Assembly: GCA_021325235.1 (NCBI GenBank)
Contig: JAJPHN010000016.1
Location: 107,924 to 171,923 of the forward strand
Length of the DNA stretch: 64,000 nt
Direction: 5' to 3'
Source of the DNA: Terriglobia bacterium
GTDB lineage: Bacteria; Acidobacteriota; Terriglobia; Bryobacterales; Bryobacteraceae
The position numbers were made by a program, and so were the translations under genes. Below the pieces are notes generated by a model. That model saw nothing but the letters and a program-made list of their open reading frames with translations. It made no database searches and was not told the origin of the DNA. This document shows positions 8,751-17,685 of this stretch, in pieces; within the stretch, counting starts at the first letter, position 1; each line of letters opens with the position of its first letter.

Positions 8751-9211
8751 GGCGTTATCTCAAAAAAGAGCGAGAAAAGATAGACGATACCAGCGACGAT
8801 CGCGAGCGCCCCGGCCGCCTGGAAGCAAAACCAAAGTGTTTCCCAACACTTCTGGGCTGGACTCTTGGCCGCCCAGATGGCCTCGTCGATCTCGTGCTGG
8901 CGTTCGAGCTGCCGCTCGTTGTAGCGCTTGACGAGCAGATCGGGATTCGCTTCGAGCTGGGCTTTGAGGCGAGCGCGGTCGCGGGCCGGCGCCCGCTCCA
9001 GCTCATAAGCCAGCTGTTCTCTGATGGCGTGGTTTTCATTTAGTTTCTCGGCAGCGAGCTTCGCGTTGTACTTGGCCTGGAGTGTCGCCAGATTGGTACG
9101 ATGAGCCCACCGATAGCCGAGGCCGAGGAACGCGCCGCCGGTGCACAGGATCAGAAAAGCCAGAACGGGGTGCTTGGCATGGAGCTGGCTGGATGAGAAT
9201 CCACCTGTCAG
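8738..9211 (-). CDS. Two-TM protein with charged coiled middle; start unclear
   Basis: The minus frame gives a hydrophobic helix (HPVLAFLILCTGGAFLGLGY), then a charged helical middle (KYNAKLAAEKLNENHAIREQ and onwards), then a second membrane helix (AAGALAIVAGIVYLFSLFF), stopping at 8738. No ATG, GTG or TTG is available ahead of the first helix. A CTG at 9211 is the only plausible near-start. An ATG in the next frame at 9180 would need a one-base shift. Either a rare start is used or the gene has a frameshift near its 5' end. It overlaps the next ORF by 13 bases. Confidence 0.45.
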   Translation of the reverse strand: MTGGFSSSQLHAKHPVLAFLILCTGGAFLGLGYRWAHRTNLATLQAKYNAKLAAEKLNENHAIREQLAYELERAPARDRARLKAQLEANPDLLVKRYNERQLERQHEIDEAIWAAKSPAQKCWETLWFCFQAAGALAIVAGIVYLFSLFFEITPWNF

Positions 9212-9264
9212 CCCTCGAACCCTGCCTTGGGGGCATTGGCGGAATCACTGATAAAATTCGGGCA

Positions 9265-11070
9265 ATGCCGGGCCGCACGATCTTCACCGTCCTCGCCGAA
9301 ACTGCCAGCAAATACGGCGATGCGCTGGCTTTGCATCAGCCGACGGGTGCCAAGACGGGTGCGGGTTATCGGACGTATTCGTGGAACGAATGGCGGCGCA
9401 CCTCGGAGGAGATCGCGCTTGGGCTGAGCTCGCTGGGACTGGCGAGGGGCGAGATTGTCTGCATTCTGAGCGAGACGCGGGCGGAGTTTTATCTGGTCGA
9501 TCTCGGCATTATGGGGGCGGGGGGCGTGGCGGCGGCGCTTTACACGGCGTATCCGATGCCGGACCTGGCGAAGAATATCCATTCGGCTGAGCCGCGGTTT
9601 CTGTTTGTCGAGAATGCCAAGACGCACGAGGCGCTGCAGGCGGCGGTGGCGGCGAGTGGGGCGCGCTGGCCGGAACACGTGATCGTGATGACGGGCGAGG
9701 CTCCGGCGGGGGCGATGACGCTCGAGACGCTCGAGGCGCGGGGACGCGAGCTGCTGGCGCGGGATGCGAAGGCGTTTGAACGTCTGACGGAAGATGTTTC
9801 GCCCGAGGATCCGGCGATTCTGTATCTGACTTCCGGCGCGACCGGCGAACCCAAGATGGGGCTTTCCAGCCATGCGGCGGTGCTGGCCAATATGGATATG
9901 GCACCGGTGGCGCTGCCGATCGGGCCGGAGGATTCGATGCTGGTCTTTCTGCCATCGGCACATATTGCGCAGCGGATTGTGCTGGAGATGGTGCCGATGC
10001 GGATGGGCACGCCGGTGTGGTTTTCCGAAAGTCTGGCGAAGCTGCCGGGGGAACTGCGGTCGGTGCGGCCGACGATTTTTCTGGCGCCCCCGCGGGTGTG
10101 GGAACGGATGTACGCGACGATTCAGACCGAGATCAAGAAGCGGCCGGCGATTGCGCGGAAGATTTTTCACGGCGCGCTGGGACTGGGTCTGGAAGCGGCG
10201 CGGTATCGGGAAGAAGGAAAAGCGCTGCCGCTGTGGCTGTCGCGCGCGCTCAAGATCGCGAATAAGGTTGTGTTTGGGAAGATCCGGGAGCGGCTGGGCG
10301 GGCGTATTCGGATTGCGGCGTCGGGGGCGGCGCCGCTGGGCAAGGATCTGGCCGAGTTTTACAGCGCGATCGGGATGCCGCTGGTGGAAGGTTACGGGCT
10401 GACGGAGGCGGGCGTGATCTCGTTCAACCCGATCGAGCGGCCGAAACCTGGGAGCATCGGGAAACTGCTGCCGGGTGTGGAAGCGCGGCTGGCCGAAGAC
10501 GGCGAATTGCAGGTGCGGACGCCGTGCCTGTTCATGGGCTACTACCACGATGAGGCAGCGACGCGCTCGGTGATGACCGAAGACGGCTGGTTTTCGACGG
10601 GCGATATTGCGCAGGTGGATGAAGACGGCTACTGGTACATCACGGGACGCAAGAAGGAGCTGATCGTTTCCTCGAACGGGAAGAAGATTTACCCGGCGCG
10701 GATCGAGAATCTGTTCAAAGTGGAGCCGCTGGTGAACCAGGTGCTGCTGGTGGGCGACAAGAAGCCGTATGTGACGGCGCTGTTCACGCTGAATGCGGGC
10801 CAGCTGAAAGAGCTCAAAGGCAGCAACGGCGAAGGCTCAGCGGGCGCTTCGGAAGAGACGGTGAACAAGGCCGTTCAATCGGCGGTGGCGCGGGTGAACA
10901 AGCAACTGGCCGAGTTCGAGCGGATCCGGCGGTTCAAGATTCTCGACCGCGATTTTTCTATCGAGCGTGGCGAACTGACACCAACGATGAAGATTCGGCG
11001 AGCGCAGGTGCTGGAGAATAATCGGGAGCTCGTAAACCAACTTTACTTAGGGCGAGAAGACTCTCCGTAA
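9265..11070 (+). CDS. Long-chain acyl-CoA synthetase (AMP-forming)
   Basis: The 601-residue protein belongs to the adenylate-forming superfamily. It activates fatty acids with ATP to acyl-AMP and then acyl-CoA. The P-loop-like motif reads YLTSGATGEPKMG, a slightly altered form of YTSGTTGxPKG. GYGLTEAGVI and GWFSTGDIAQVDEDGYWYIT follow, then the hinge GRKKELIVSSNGKKI. The ATG at 9265 (MPGRTIFTVLAETASKYGD) gives the normal family N-terminus; the frame upstream is open but not family-like. It is flanked by short non-coding gaps, so probably transcribed alone. Confidence 0.9.
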   Translation: MPGRTIFTVLAETASKYGDALALHQPTGAKTGAGYRTYSWNEWRRTSEEIALGLSSLGLARGEIVCILSETRAEFYLVDLGIMGAGGVAAALYTAYPMPDLAKNIHSAEPRFLFVENAKTHEALQAAVAASGARWPEHVIVMTGEAPAGAMTLETLEARGRELLARDAKAFERLTEDVSPEDPAILYLTSGATGEPKMGLSSHAAVLANMDMAPVALPIGPEDSMLVFLPSAHIAQRIVLEMVPMRMGTPVWFSESLAKLPGELRSVRPTIFLAPPRVWERMYATIQTEIKKRPAIARKIFHGALGLGLEAARYREEGKALPLWLSRALKIANKVVFGKIRERLGGRIRIAASGAAPLGKDLAEFYSAIGMPLVEGYGLTEAGVISFNPIERPKPGSIGKLLPGVEARLAEDGELQVRTPCLFMGYYHDEAATRSVMTEDGWFSTGDIAQVDEDGYWYITGRKKELIVSSNGKKIYPARIENLFKVEPLVNQVLLVGDKKPYVTALFTLNAGQLKELKGSNGEGSAGASEETVNKAVQSAVARVNKQLAEFERIRRFKILDRDFSIERGELTPTMKIRRAQVLENNRELVNQLYLGREDSP

Positions 11071-11183
11071 AGAGAATATCTTCGGAGAGCGAGCCGGCCG
11101 AGGATGGCTCGACCGAAGCCTCGGGCTGGATGCTCGCCTGTGCCGCGGAGACGGCGCGGAGTCCCGCTAATTGTCGAAAACGC

Positions 11184-12146
11184 ATGTCTGATTCCCTCCA
11201 TACACCGGCCCAGCCGTTCCGGCTGCTGCCGATTTTTCGCGAGCGCGTCTGGGGAAGGCGGCAGCTGGCGCCGTATTTTCCCGATCCAGGCTCAAATCAA
11301 CTTATCGGCGAGGCGTGGCTGACTTTTGAAGAAAATTCGACGTCTTTGGGCGTTTCGCTCGGAGAACTGATCCGGAAAAACCCGGCGATCCTCGGCAGCG
11401 CCCGGGATGCGGAGCACCCGAACATCTGTCCGCTGCTGCTGAAGATGCTGTTTACCAGCGAGCGGCTATCGGTGCAGGTGCATCCGGACGATGAGTATGC
11501 GCGGCGGCATCACGGATCGCTGGGAAAGACGGAGGCGTGGTACGTGGTGGCGGCCGAGCCGCCGGGGGAAGTGGCGGTCGGGTTTCGGGAGGAGATTTCG
11601 CCGGCGCGTCTGCGGCAGTCGGCGCAAACGGGAGAGATCGAAAAGCTGCTGGACTGGCGAAAGGTGCAGGCGGGGGATGTGATTTATACGCCGGCCGGGA
11701 CGGTGCATGCGATCGGGGCGGGGCTGACGATCTGCGAGATCCAGCAGCATTCCGACATTACGTACCGGCTGTATGACTATGGGCGGCCGCGGGAGCTGCA
11801 TCTGGATCACGGGGTGCGAGTCGCGCATCTGGGGCCGCATGAAGCGGGGACCGAGATTCGCACGCTGGCGGCGGGGCGGGAGGAGCTGGTGGCGAGTCCG
11901 TATTTCCGGCTGGAACGGCTGCGAGCGGCGGGTGTGCGGATTGCGGCGGATCTGCCGATTTACGCGATTTTGCTATGCCTGCGGGGAACGGGCAGGATTG
12001 CGGGAGAGGCTTTTGAGCCGGGGCATTGCTGGTTTGTTCCGGCCGGAGGCGAGGCGGTGGAGATTGCGGGCGGGCAAGGGGAGTGGATTGTGACGTATAC
12101 GGCCGCAGATCCGCTTACTCCGAGCGAAATCTCTATTCCGGCATAA
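11184..12146 (+). CDS. manA: Mannose-6-phosphate isomerase, class I
   Basis: ManA interconverts mannose-6-phosphate and fructose-6-phosphate in the cytoplasm, feeding GDP-mannose and glycan synthesis. The zinc site is visible: LSVQVHPDDEYARRHHGSLG (Gln and His ligands) followed by KTEAWYVVAAEPPG (Glu), and later YTPAGTVHAIG with the final His. At 320 residues from the ATG at 11184 (MSDSLHTPAQPF) it is the short bacterial type. The frame is open to 11130 without extra homology. Confidence 0.88.
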   Translation: MSDSLHTPAQPFRLLPIFRERVWGRRQLAPYFPDPGSNQLIGEAWLTFEENSTSLGVSLGELIRKNPAILGSARDAEHPNICPLLLKMLFTSERLSVQVHPDDEYARRHHGSLGKTEAWYVVAAEPPGEVAVGFREEISPARLRQSAQTGEIEKLLDWRKVQAGDVIYTPAGTVHAIGAGLTICEIQQHSDITYRLYDYGRPRELHLDHGVRVAHLGPHEAGTEIRTLAAGREELVASPYFRLERLRAAGVRIAADLPIYAILLCLRGTGRIAGEAFEPGHCWFVPAGGEAVEIAGGQGEWIVTYTAADPLTPSEISIPA

Positions 12147-12317
12147 CACCGAGTACTATTCGGTTCGGATTAGTCCTTTTGATAAGATTGCCGCTGCTTC
12201 CGGTCTATTTACCTGCTGACCGCTCCTTACAGTCGCGGCTCGGTCGGACCGCGCGCAAGCAAGCGGGTTTCAAATTTTGCGATGGGACGTATTTAGGCGA
12301 TCCAAGAGGTGTTCTTT

Positions 12318-12875
12318 ATGGAGATTCTTGTCTGGAGAATTGTTCTGGCGGCGCTGCTGCTGGCTTGTTTCGGCAGCTTCACGTGGGGTGTGCGGAACTT
12401 CTTTGTGAAGCCGGAGAAGATGGCGTTGGGGATGCGGGTGACGCTGATGAGTGGAACGCTGTTTTCGGTGCTGCATCTGCTGACGATTCTGTTCTGGTCG
12501 ACGCCGGAAACGGTGCCGGCGGCGATTGCGGCGGGACTGTATGGCTTGTCGTGTGCGATGTTCTGGTGGGCGATTCGGGCCAACCGGGTGAAGCCGCTGG
12601 CTGCCTGTTTCGCCAAATCGGAGGCGGCGCACCTAGTGCAGCACGGACCATATCGGTATGTGCGGCATCCCTTTTATTGCTCGTACCTGCTGGCGTGGGT
12701 GGCGGGCGCGGTGGGGACGATGAATATCTGGCTGGCGTTTACGGCGGCGGTGATGTTTGTGCTGTATCTGACGGCGGCAGTGAACGAAGAGAACAAGTTT
12801 GCGGCGAGCCCGCTGGCGGATGCATATGCGGCGTACCGGGCCAGCACGGGGCGGTTTTTCCCGAAGCCGTTTTAG
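12318..12875 (+). CDS. Isoprenylcysteine/phospholipid methyltransferase-family membrane protein
   Basis: The 185-residue protein has about five membrane helices and the C-terminal RYVRHPFYCSYLLAW motif of the ICMT/PEMT-like family. NEENKFAASPLADAYAAYRA comes near the end, as in that family's SAM-binding tail. Members methylate isoprenylcysteines, phosphatidylethanolamine or small hydrophobic substrates. The ATG at 12318 follows aagagg (12304-12309); the GTG at 12309 is less likely. Substrate unknown. It stands alone. Confidence 0.75.
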   Translation: MEILVWRIVLAALLLACFGSFTWGVRNFFVKPEKMALGMRVTLMSGTLFSVLHLLTILFWSTPETVPAAIAAGLYGLSCAMFWWAIRANRVKPLAACFAKSEAAHLVQHGPYRYVRHPFYCSYLLAWVAGAVGTMNIWLAFTAAVMFVLYLTAAVNEENKFAASPLADAYAAYRASTGRFFPKPF

Positions 12876-12966
12876 GGTTCGCAGGCTGGGTTGATTCCGG
12901 GCGCTTCAGGTGCGGCGCCGAGGAATACAGACTGCTGCATCAGCGGACGATGACCCTGATCCACGC

Positions 12967-13257
12967 CTATGTCGATCGGTACCGGATTCCTCGGTCCGAG
13001 ATGCTGGCGCGACCCATTCGAAAACAGACTCGCTTTGACACGACTGGTTGCTTATTGCTTCGATGGCCGCGGTTTTGCGAGAGGCTTTCCCAGAGTGCGG
13101 CGGCTTCTTCGATGAGATCGGAATAGTAGCCCGTTTGGGGCCGGTGGAGAGCGGCTTCGAGCAGCCCCAGGTCACGGATGCCATGCCCGCCGCCATACCG
13201 CTCGATCTGATCGGCTTTCATGGCTAATACGTCCGCAACCGTAAGGTAATCGGTCAT
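12967..13257 (-). pseudogene. Doc-type (Fic fold) toxin with a ruined active-site motif
   Basis: The start (MTDYLTVADVLAMKADQIER, then GIRDLGLLEAALHRPQTGYY) is that of death-on-curing toxins, which phosphorylate EF-Tu. Where Doc has HxFxDGNKR, this frame reads QNRGHRSNKQPVVSKR. The HPFxDGNKR block is scrambled, and the expected C-terminal helices are absent in any frame I checked downstream to 12880. The start overlaps the antitoxin stop by 4 bases, the normal coupling for these pairs. I infer an inactivated toxin. Confidence 0.65.
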
Positions 13258-13484
13258 TCGGCCAGTTTTTTATAGAGCGGGCCGTACGTTTCGTGGCTGG
13301 CGAGATAGGCTGCCATCGCGTGGGGGCGCGGGTTTGCGTTTTTGTGCTTGGCGATCAGATCGGCCACGGCTTCGTCCAAAAGTACCTGCAGTGGCCGGGC
13401 TTCGCTCCGGGCGAGCGAACGAAGCTGGGCCAGCAGTTCGGCATTGATCTGGATAGCAAACTTTTCGCGCCGGATTTCTGACAT
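13254..13484 (-). CDS. Ribbon-helix-helix-type antitoxin
   Basis: A 76-residue protein (MSEIRREKFAIQINAELLAQ, then LRSLARSEARPLQVLLDEAV). The N-terminal strand followed by two helices fits a ribbon-helix-helix DNA-binding domain; the C-terminal tail AYLASHETYGPLYKKLAE is the likely toxin-binding segment. A GAGGAAGAAAC ribosome site lies just before the ATG at 13484. It is translationally coupled to the Doc-like gene by a 4-base overlap and would normally repress its own operon. Confidence 0.75.
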   Translation of the reverse strand: MSEIRREKFAIQINAELLAQLRSLARSEARPLQVLLDEAVADLIAKHKNANPRPHAMAAYLASHETYGPLYKKLAE

Positions 13485-13678
13485 GTTTCTTCCTCTTCTC
13501 GCAGCATGACATCCAGATGCATCATGACGATCGTGGGTGTGGCGATACCGTTGCGCGTCGCAGGCACTCCTGGCTGCCTACCGCTCGCTTTGCTCACGGC
13601 TCGGTTTGGAGGCGTTCGTCTTGCGGGTAGTGATGGACGAATTCCAGTAGGCGCCCGGCGGGTGTTTACTATGAAGCG

Positions 13679-14797
13679 ATGCGGCTGGCCTGGTTCAACA
13701 TCGCGCATGACCGCATGCGCTTTGTGGTGACTGTACTGGGCATCATGTGCGCGGTATTCCTGATGGTGTTTCAGGGCAGCATGCTGGTGGGGTTTCTGCG
13801 CGCGGCCTCGAAGATCATCGATTCCACCGATGCGGATATCTGGATTGCGGGGCGGGGTGTGCCCTGCTTCGAGTTTCCGGTGCCGATCGAGCGGCGGCTG
13901 GCCGAGATTGCGCGCGGGATTCCGGGGGTGGCGGAGTCGAGCCAGATTGCGACGGCGCAGATTCAGATCCGGCTGCCGGACGGCATACGGCAACAGGCGA
14001 TTCTGATCGGGGCTGAGCCGCAGGCGGGCGCGCAAATTCCGATACCGAGGCTGAACGGGGCGAGCGGGCCGCTGGCGCCGGAAGCGCTGGTGGTGGATCG
14101 CAGCAATGCCGAGCTGCTCGAAGTGAATCGCGTGCCGATGGAAGTGGAAGCCAATAATCTGCACGCGCGCATCACCGGGGAAACGTCCGGCTTCAGCTCG
14201 TTTATCGGCAGTCCGTACGTCTTCTCGTCGTTTGACGATGCGGTGAAGTATCTGAGTCTGGGGCCGAACGAAACGATGTTTCTGCTGCTGCGGCTGAAAC
14301 CGGGCGCAAAAGAGAAAGAAGTGCTGAGCCGGCTGCGGGCGCGTTTTCCGAATGTGGATGTCTGGACACGGGCGCAGTTTGCGCGGCGTGCGCGCTGGTA
14401 CTGGATCTCGAAAACGGGCGCGGGCGGGGCGATTCTGATGGCGGCGCTGCTCGGGTTTTTCATCGGCCTGGCGGTGGTTTCGCAGGCGGTATATGCGACC
14501 ACCATGGAAAACATCGAAGAGTTTGCCACGCTGAAGGCGATTGGCGCTTCGCGGCGATTCGTGATGCTGGTGATTCTGGCGCAGGCGGCGATCTGCGGCG
14601 CGGCCGGTTATATGCTGGGTACTTTGATCACGTTGCCTCTGGTGAAATTCGCGACCGTGAGCATTCCCTGGATCTCGACTCCGTTGTGGCTGCCGCTGGC
14701 GGCGCTGGTGCCGGCGCTCGGGATGTGCCTGCTGGCTTCGGTGCTTTCGGTGCGGGCGGCGCTCGGGGTGGAGCCGGCGCGAGTCTTTCGTGCCTGA
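13679..14797 (+). CDS. ABC transporter permease, DevC-like
   Basis: The 372-residue inner-membrane protein has one N-terminal helix (FVVTVLGIMCAVFLMVFQ), a large periplasmic domain (about residues 50-245), then three C-terminal helices. This is the MacB/DevC-type topology of mechanotransmission exporters. FEFPVPIERRLAEIARGIPG matches the DevC periplasmic start. With the ATPase and adaptor downstream it forms a complete permease-ATPase-HlyD operon with overlapping ends (8 bases, then 4 bases). Cyanobacterial DevBCA exports heterocyst glycolipids through a TolC protein; the cargo here is unknown. Confidence 0.85.
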   Translation: MRLAWFNIAHDRMRFVVTVLGIMCAVFLMVFQGSMLVGFLRAASKIIDSTDADIWIAGRGVPCFEFPVPIERRLAEIARGIPGVAESSQIATAQIQIRLPDGIRQQAILIGAEPQAGAQIPIPRLNGASGPLAPEALVVDRSNAELLEVNRVPMEVEANNLHARITGETSGFSSFIGSPYVFSSFDDAVKYLSLGPNETMFLLLRLKPGAKEKEVLSRLRARFPNVDVWTRAQFARRARWYWISKTGAGGAILMAALLGFFIGLAVVSQAVYATTMENIEEFATLKAIGASRRFVMLVILAQAAICGAAGYMLGTLITLPLVKFATVSIPWISTPLWLPLAALVPALGMCLLASVLSVRAALGVEPARVFRA

Positions 14798-15482
14798 TGC
14801 GCTGGCGGTAGAAAACGTCACGGTTTTCTATGGCACGGAAACCGCGCGCATAGCGGCGGTCAACAACGTATCGCTGGCGTTCCAGCCAGGAACGCTGAGC
14901 GTGATTATGGGACCGTCGGGAAGCGGCAAGACGACGCTGCTCTCAGTGCTGGGGCTGCTGTTGCGGCCGGACAGCGGACGGGTGCTGCTCAACGGCATCG
15001 AAGCGGGCGAGCTTTCGGAAGACGAGCGCACGCGGCTGCGGCGCGACCATGTGGGGTTCGTGTTCCAGGCGTTTCGCCTGATGCACGCGCTTTCGACGCT
15101 CGAGAATGTGCTGCTGGCGCGGGACATTCGCGGGCCGCGAACGGCGGAAGACAGCGAGCGGGCCGAAGCGCTGCTCGCCGAGCTCGGACTCGGGAGTAAG
15201 CTGTACGTAAACCCCAAAGATCTCAGCGGAGGCGAGAAGCAGCGGGTGGCAATTGCGCGCGCGCTCTTCCCGAACCCGGGTGTGCTGCTGGCCGATGAGC
15301 CGACTGCTTCGCTCGATTCGCAGGCGGGGGCTCAGATCCGGGAGCTGCTGGGGAAGCTGACGCGCGAGCGGCGGATGACGACGGTGGTGGTGTCGCACGA
15401 TCCGCGCTGGACCGAGTGCGCTGATTGTGTGGTATTTCTCGAAGACGGCCGAGTGGTGAAAGAAAGGACAACTGCGAAATGA
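14790..15482 (+). CDS. ABC transporter ATP-binding protein, DevA/LolD-like
   Basis: The 230-residue protein has Walker A GPSGSGKTTLL, Q-loop VFQAFRLMHALSTLENVLLA, signature LSGGEKQRVAIARAL and Walker B VLLADEPTASLD, then a switch His in VVVSHDPRW. It starts with GTG at 14790 inside the permease 3' end and overlaps the adaptor ATG by 4 bases, so all three are translated together. It powers the DevC-like permease from the cytoplasm. Confidence 0.9.
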   Translation: MPDALAVENVTVFYGTETARIAAVNNVSLAFQPGTLSVIMGPSGSGKTTLLSVLGLLLRPDSGRVLLNGIEAGELSEDERTRLRRDHVGFVFQAFRLMHALSTLENVLLARDIRGPRTAEDSERAEALLAELGLGSKLYVNPKDLSGGEKQRVAIARALFPNPGVLLADEPTASLDSQAGAQIRELLGKLTRERRMTTVVVSHDPRWTECADCVVFLEDGRVVKERTTAK

Positions 15483-16522
15483 AACGAAGCGCGTTACGCA
15501 TTGCGATTGGCCTCGTGGCTCTCTCGCTGATTGGTCTGCTCATTCGTGCGCTGACATCGGGTCCGACGGTTGCCGCGATGCATGAGAACGCGGCGCGCAG
15601 TGCGGAGACGGATGCGGTGATTGTGGCCTGTCCGGGGCGGATTGAAGGGCGCAGCGATACGGTGCAAGTGGGGGCGGCGGCCGATGGCGTGGTGCAGGCG
15701 ATTCATGTTCGCGAAGGCCAGAAGGTGAAGGCGGGCGAGATGCTGGCCGAGATCGGCTGCAGCGATCTGGAATCGGCGTTGCGGGTGGCGCAGGCGGAGG
15801 CCGAAAGTGTGCGGCAGGCGCGGGCGCGGCTGCTGCGCGGGAGCCGTCCGGAAGAACGCGAGGAAGCGGCGCAGAGGACGCGAGCGGCGCGGGCCGAGGT
15901 GGAGCATACGGCGGCCGAACTGAACCGCGCAACGCAACTGAGCGAAGCGCAGGCGATCTCGAAGGCATCGTTCGACCAGGCGCACCGGGATTACGAAGTG
16001 GCGGAGGCGCAGCTGAAGGAGGCGACGCGCAACGAGGAACTGGTGAATGCCGGTCCGACACCGGAAGATGCGGCCAAAGCGGATGCGGATCTGCGGGCGG
16101 CGATCGACCGCGTGCGGCTGGCCGAAGAAAAGGTCGGCAAATGCGCGGTAGTGGCGCCGGTGGATGGCACGGTGCTGCGGGTGGATCTGCGCGAGGGCGA
16201 GTCGTTTTCGACGGTTGCGCCGCATCCATTGTTTACGATTGCGGATCTGTCGGGGCGGCGGGTGCGGGCCGAAGTGGACGAGCGCGATATCGGTAAGATT
16301 CACGTGGGGCAGAAAGCAATTCTGACCTCGGAGGCCTATCCGGGCAAACGCTTTGAAGGGACGCTTTCGCGGATTGCGTCGATGATGGGGCGCAAGACGG
16401 TGCTGACGGGCGATCCGGCCGATAAGAGCGACCGGGATGTGCTGGAGGCGATTGTCGATCTGCAGCCGGCGGCCGATGCGCTGCCGATGGGATTGCGGGT
16501 GACGGTGCAGTTCGTGCGCTGA
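15479..16522 (+). CDS. HlyD-family periplasmic adaptor, DevB-like
   Basis: The 347-residue membrane fusion protein has an N-terminal anchor (ALRIAIGLVALSLIGLLIRA). A lipoyl half (DGVVQAIHVREGQKVKAGEM) is followed by a coiled-coil hairpin (residues about 95-200, Ala/Glu/Arg-rich), then VVAPVDGTVLRVDLREGESF and the beta-barrel region. It would link the DevC-like permease to an outer-membrane TolC-type channel, which is not in this window. The ATG overlaps the ATPase stop (ATGA). Confidence 0.88.
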   Translation: MKRSALRIAIGLVALSLIGLLIRALTSGPTVAAMHENAARSAETDAVIVACPGRIEGRSDTVQVGAAADGVVQAIHVREGQKVKAGEMLAEIGCSDLESALRVAQAEAESVRQARARLLRGSRPEEREEAAQRTRAARAEVEHTAAELNRATQLSEAQAISKASFDQAHRDYEVAEAQLKEATRNEELVNAGPTPEDAAKADADLRAAIDRVRLAEEKVGKCAVVAPVDGTVLRVDLREGESFSTVAPHPLFTIADLSGRRVRAEVDERDIGKIHVGQKAILTSEAYPGKRFEGTLSRIASMMGRKTVLTGDPADKSDRDVLEAIVDLQPAADALPMGLRVTVQFVR

Positions 16523-16554
16523 GTGTTGAGCGGCGCGGCGGCTTCGGATGAGGT

Positions 16555-16842
16555 TTGCCGAACCGCGGGGGGCTGCGAATTATGCGGCTGCTGCTCGAGG
16601 CGCCCCCGCACGGGATGATGGCCGGCGAGATCGGAACCGAGCTGGGCATTCCGGCATCGACTTTGTCGCATCATCTGGAGAAGCTCAAGAACCGGGAGCT
16701 GGTGCGTGTTCATCGTGAGGGGACGTGCCTGTGGTACGCGGCCGACAGCGTGACGCTGGAAGAGCTGCTGGGCTTTCTGTATGCGGAATGCTGCACGCGA
16801 AACAAGGCAGTGGAACCGCGCTCGATTCTTCCGGTCCGGTAG
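16555..16842 (+). CDS. ArsR/SmtB-family repressor, 5' end unusual
   Basis: Winged-helix repressor of the ArsR type: LRIMRLLLEAPPHGMMAGEI, then LSHHLEKLKNRELVRVHREG. Cysteines near the C-terminus (ECCTRN) could bind arsenite or another thiophilic metal. It sits 15 bases upstream of an ArsM gene, so arsenic sensing is the likely role. The frame has a TGA just upstream of the TTG at 16555, which removes the usual first helix; the 5' end may be frameshifted or use this rare start. The recognition helix itself is intact. Confidence 0.7.
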   Translation: MPNRGGLRIMRLLLEAPPHGMMAGEIGTELGIPASTLSHHLEKLKNRELVRVHREGTCLWYAADSVTLEELLGFLYAECCTRNKAVEPRSILPVR

Positions 16843-16857
16843 AAGGAGTGATTTGCC

Positions 16858-17685
16858 ATGGAACCGAAGGAAGCGGTCCGGGAGAAATACGCGGCCATCG
16901 CGCGGGGCATGAGGGGAGAAAGCAGGAGCGGCTGCTGCGGCGACGCTGCCGGCTGCTGCGATCCGATCAGCGCCAATCTCTACGATGCGGCGCAGAGCGG
17001 CGAGGTGCCGGAAGAAGCGCTGCGGGCTTCGCTTGGCTGCGGCAACCCGACCGCACTGGCCGAGCTGCGCGCGGGCGAGACTGTGCTCGATCTCGGATCG
17101 GGCGCGGGCATCGATGTGCTGCTCTCGGCGCGGCGGGTGGCGCCGGGCGGAAAAGCGTATGGGCTCGACATGACGGACGAGATGCTGGCGCTCGCGCGGG
17201 AAAACCAGCGCAGGGCAGGTCTCGAGAATGTGGAATTTCTCAAGGGCGAGATGGAACAGATTCCGCTTCCGGACGCGAGCGTCGATGTGATTGTTTCGAA
17301 TTGCGTGGTGAATCTATCGGCGGATAAAGACCGAGTGCTGCGGGAAGCGTTTCGGGTGCTGAAGCCGGGCGGGCGATTCGCGGTGGCCGATGTGGTGATC
17401 CGGGGCGAAATGCCCGAGCCGGTTCTGCAGAGCATGCTGCTGTGGGTCGGCTGTGTCGCCGGGGCGTTGCGCGACGAAGAGTATCGCTCGAAACTGACGG
17501 CGGCGGGCTTTCGCGAGGTGTGCATCGAGCCGACACGAGTGTACGACCTCGAGCAGGCGCGGGCGTTTCTGGCGCAGGACGGGATTGATGTGGATACGGT
17601 TGCGCCGGAGCTCGAAGGAAAGCTGATGAGCGCCTTTATTCGGGCGCGCAAGCCGGACGGGATCGAGGCTTCAGAACGGCAGTAG
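16858..17685 (+). CDS. arsM: Arsenite S-adenosylmethionine methyltransferase
   Basis: ArsM methylates As(III) with SAM, giving methylated and volatile arsenicals, in the cytoplasm. The 275-residue protein begins MEPKEAVREKYAAIARGM, carries Cys-rich SGCCGDAAGCCDP, then LDLGSGAGIDVLLSARRV (SAM motif I). The arsenite-binding Cys region is visible at SLGCGNP and in SNCVVNLSADKDRVLREAFR. A clear gaaggag ribosome site precedes the ATG at 16858. The ArsR-like gene upstream should control it. The 3' end overlaps the convergent gene by 15 bases. Confidence 0.92.
   Translation: MEPKEAVREKYAAIARGMRGESRSGCCGDAAGCCDPISANLYDAAQSGEVPEEALRASLGCGNPTALAELRAGETVLDLGSGAGIDVLLSARRVAPGGKAYGLDMTDEMLALARENQRRAGLENVEFLKGEMEQIPLPDASVDVIVSNCVVNLSADKDRVLREAFRVLKPGGRFAVADVVIRGEMPEPVLQSMLLWVGCVAGALRDEEYRSKLTAAGFREVCIEPTRVYDLEQARAFLAQDGIDVDTVAPELEGKLMSAFIRARKPDGIEASERQ

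Noticed and set aside
12026..13126. 366-residue plus-strand ORF
   Set aside because: It overlaps manA and the ICMT-like gene in another frame and is Gly/Cys-rich, as shadow frames in GC-rich DNA are.
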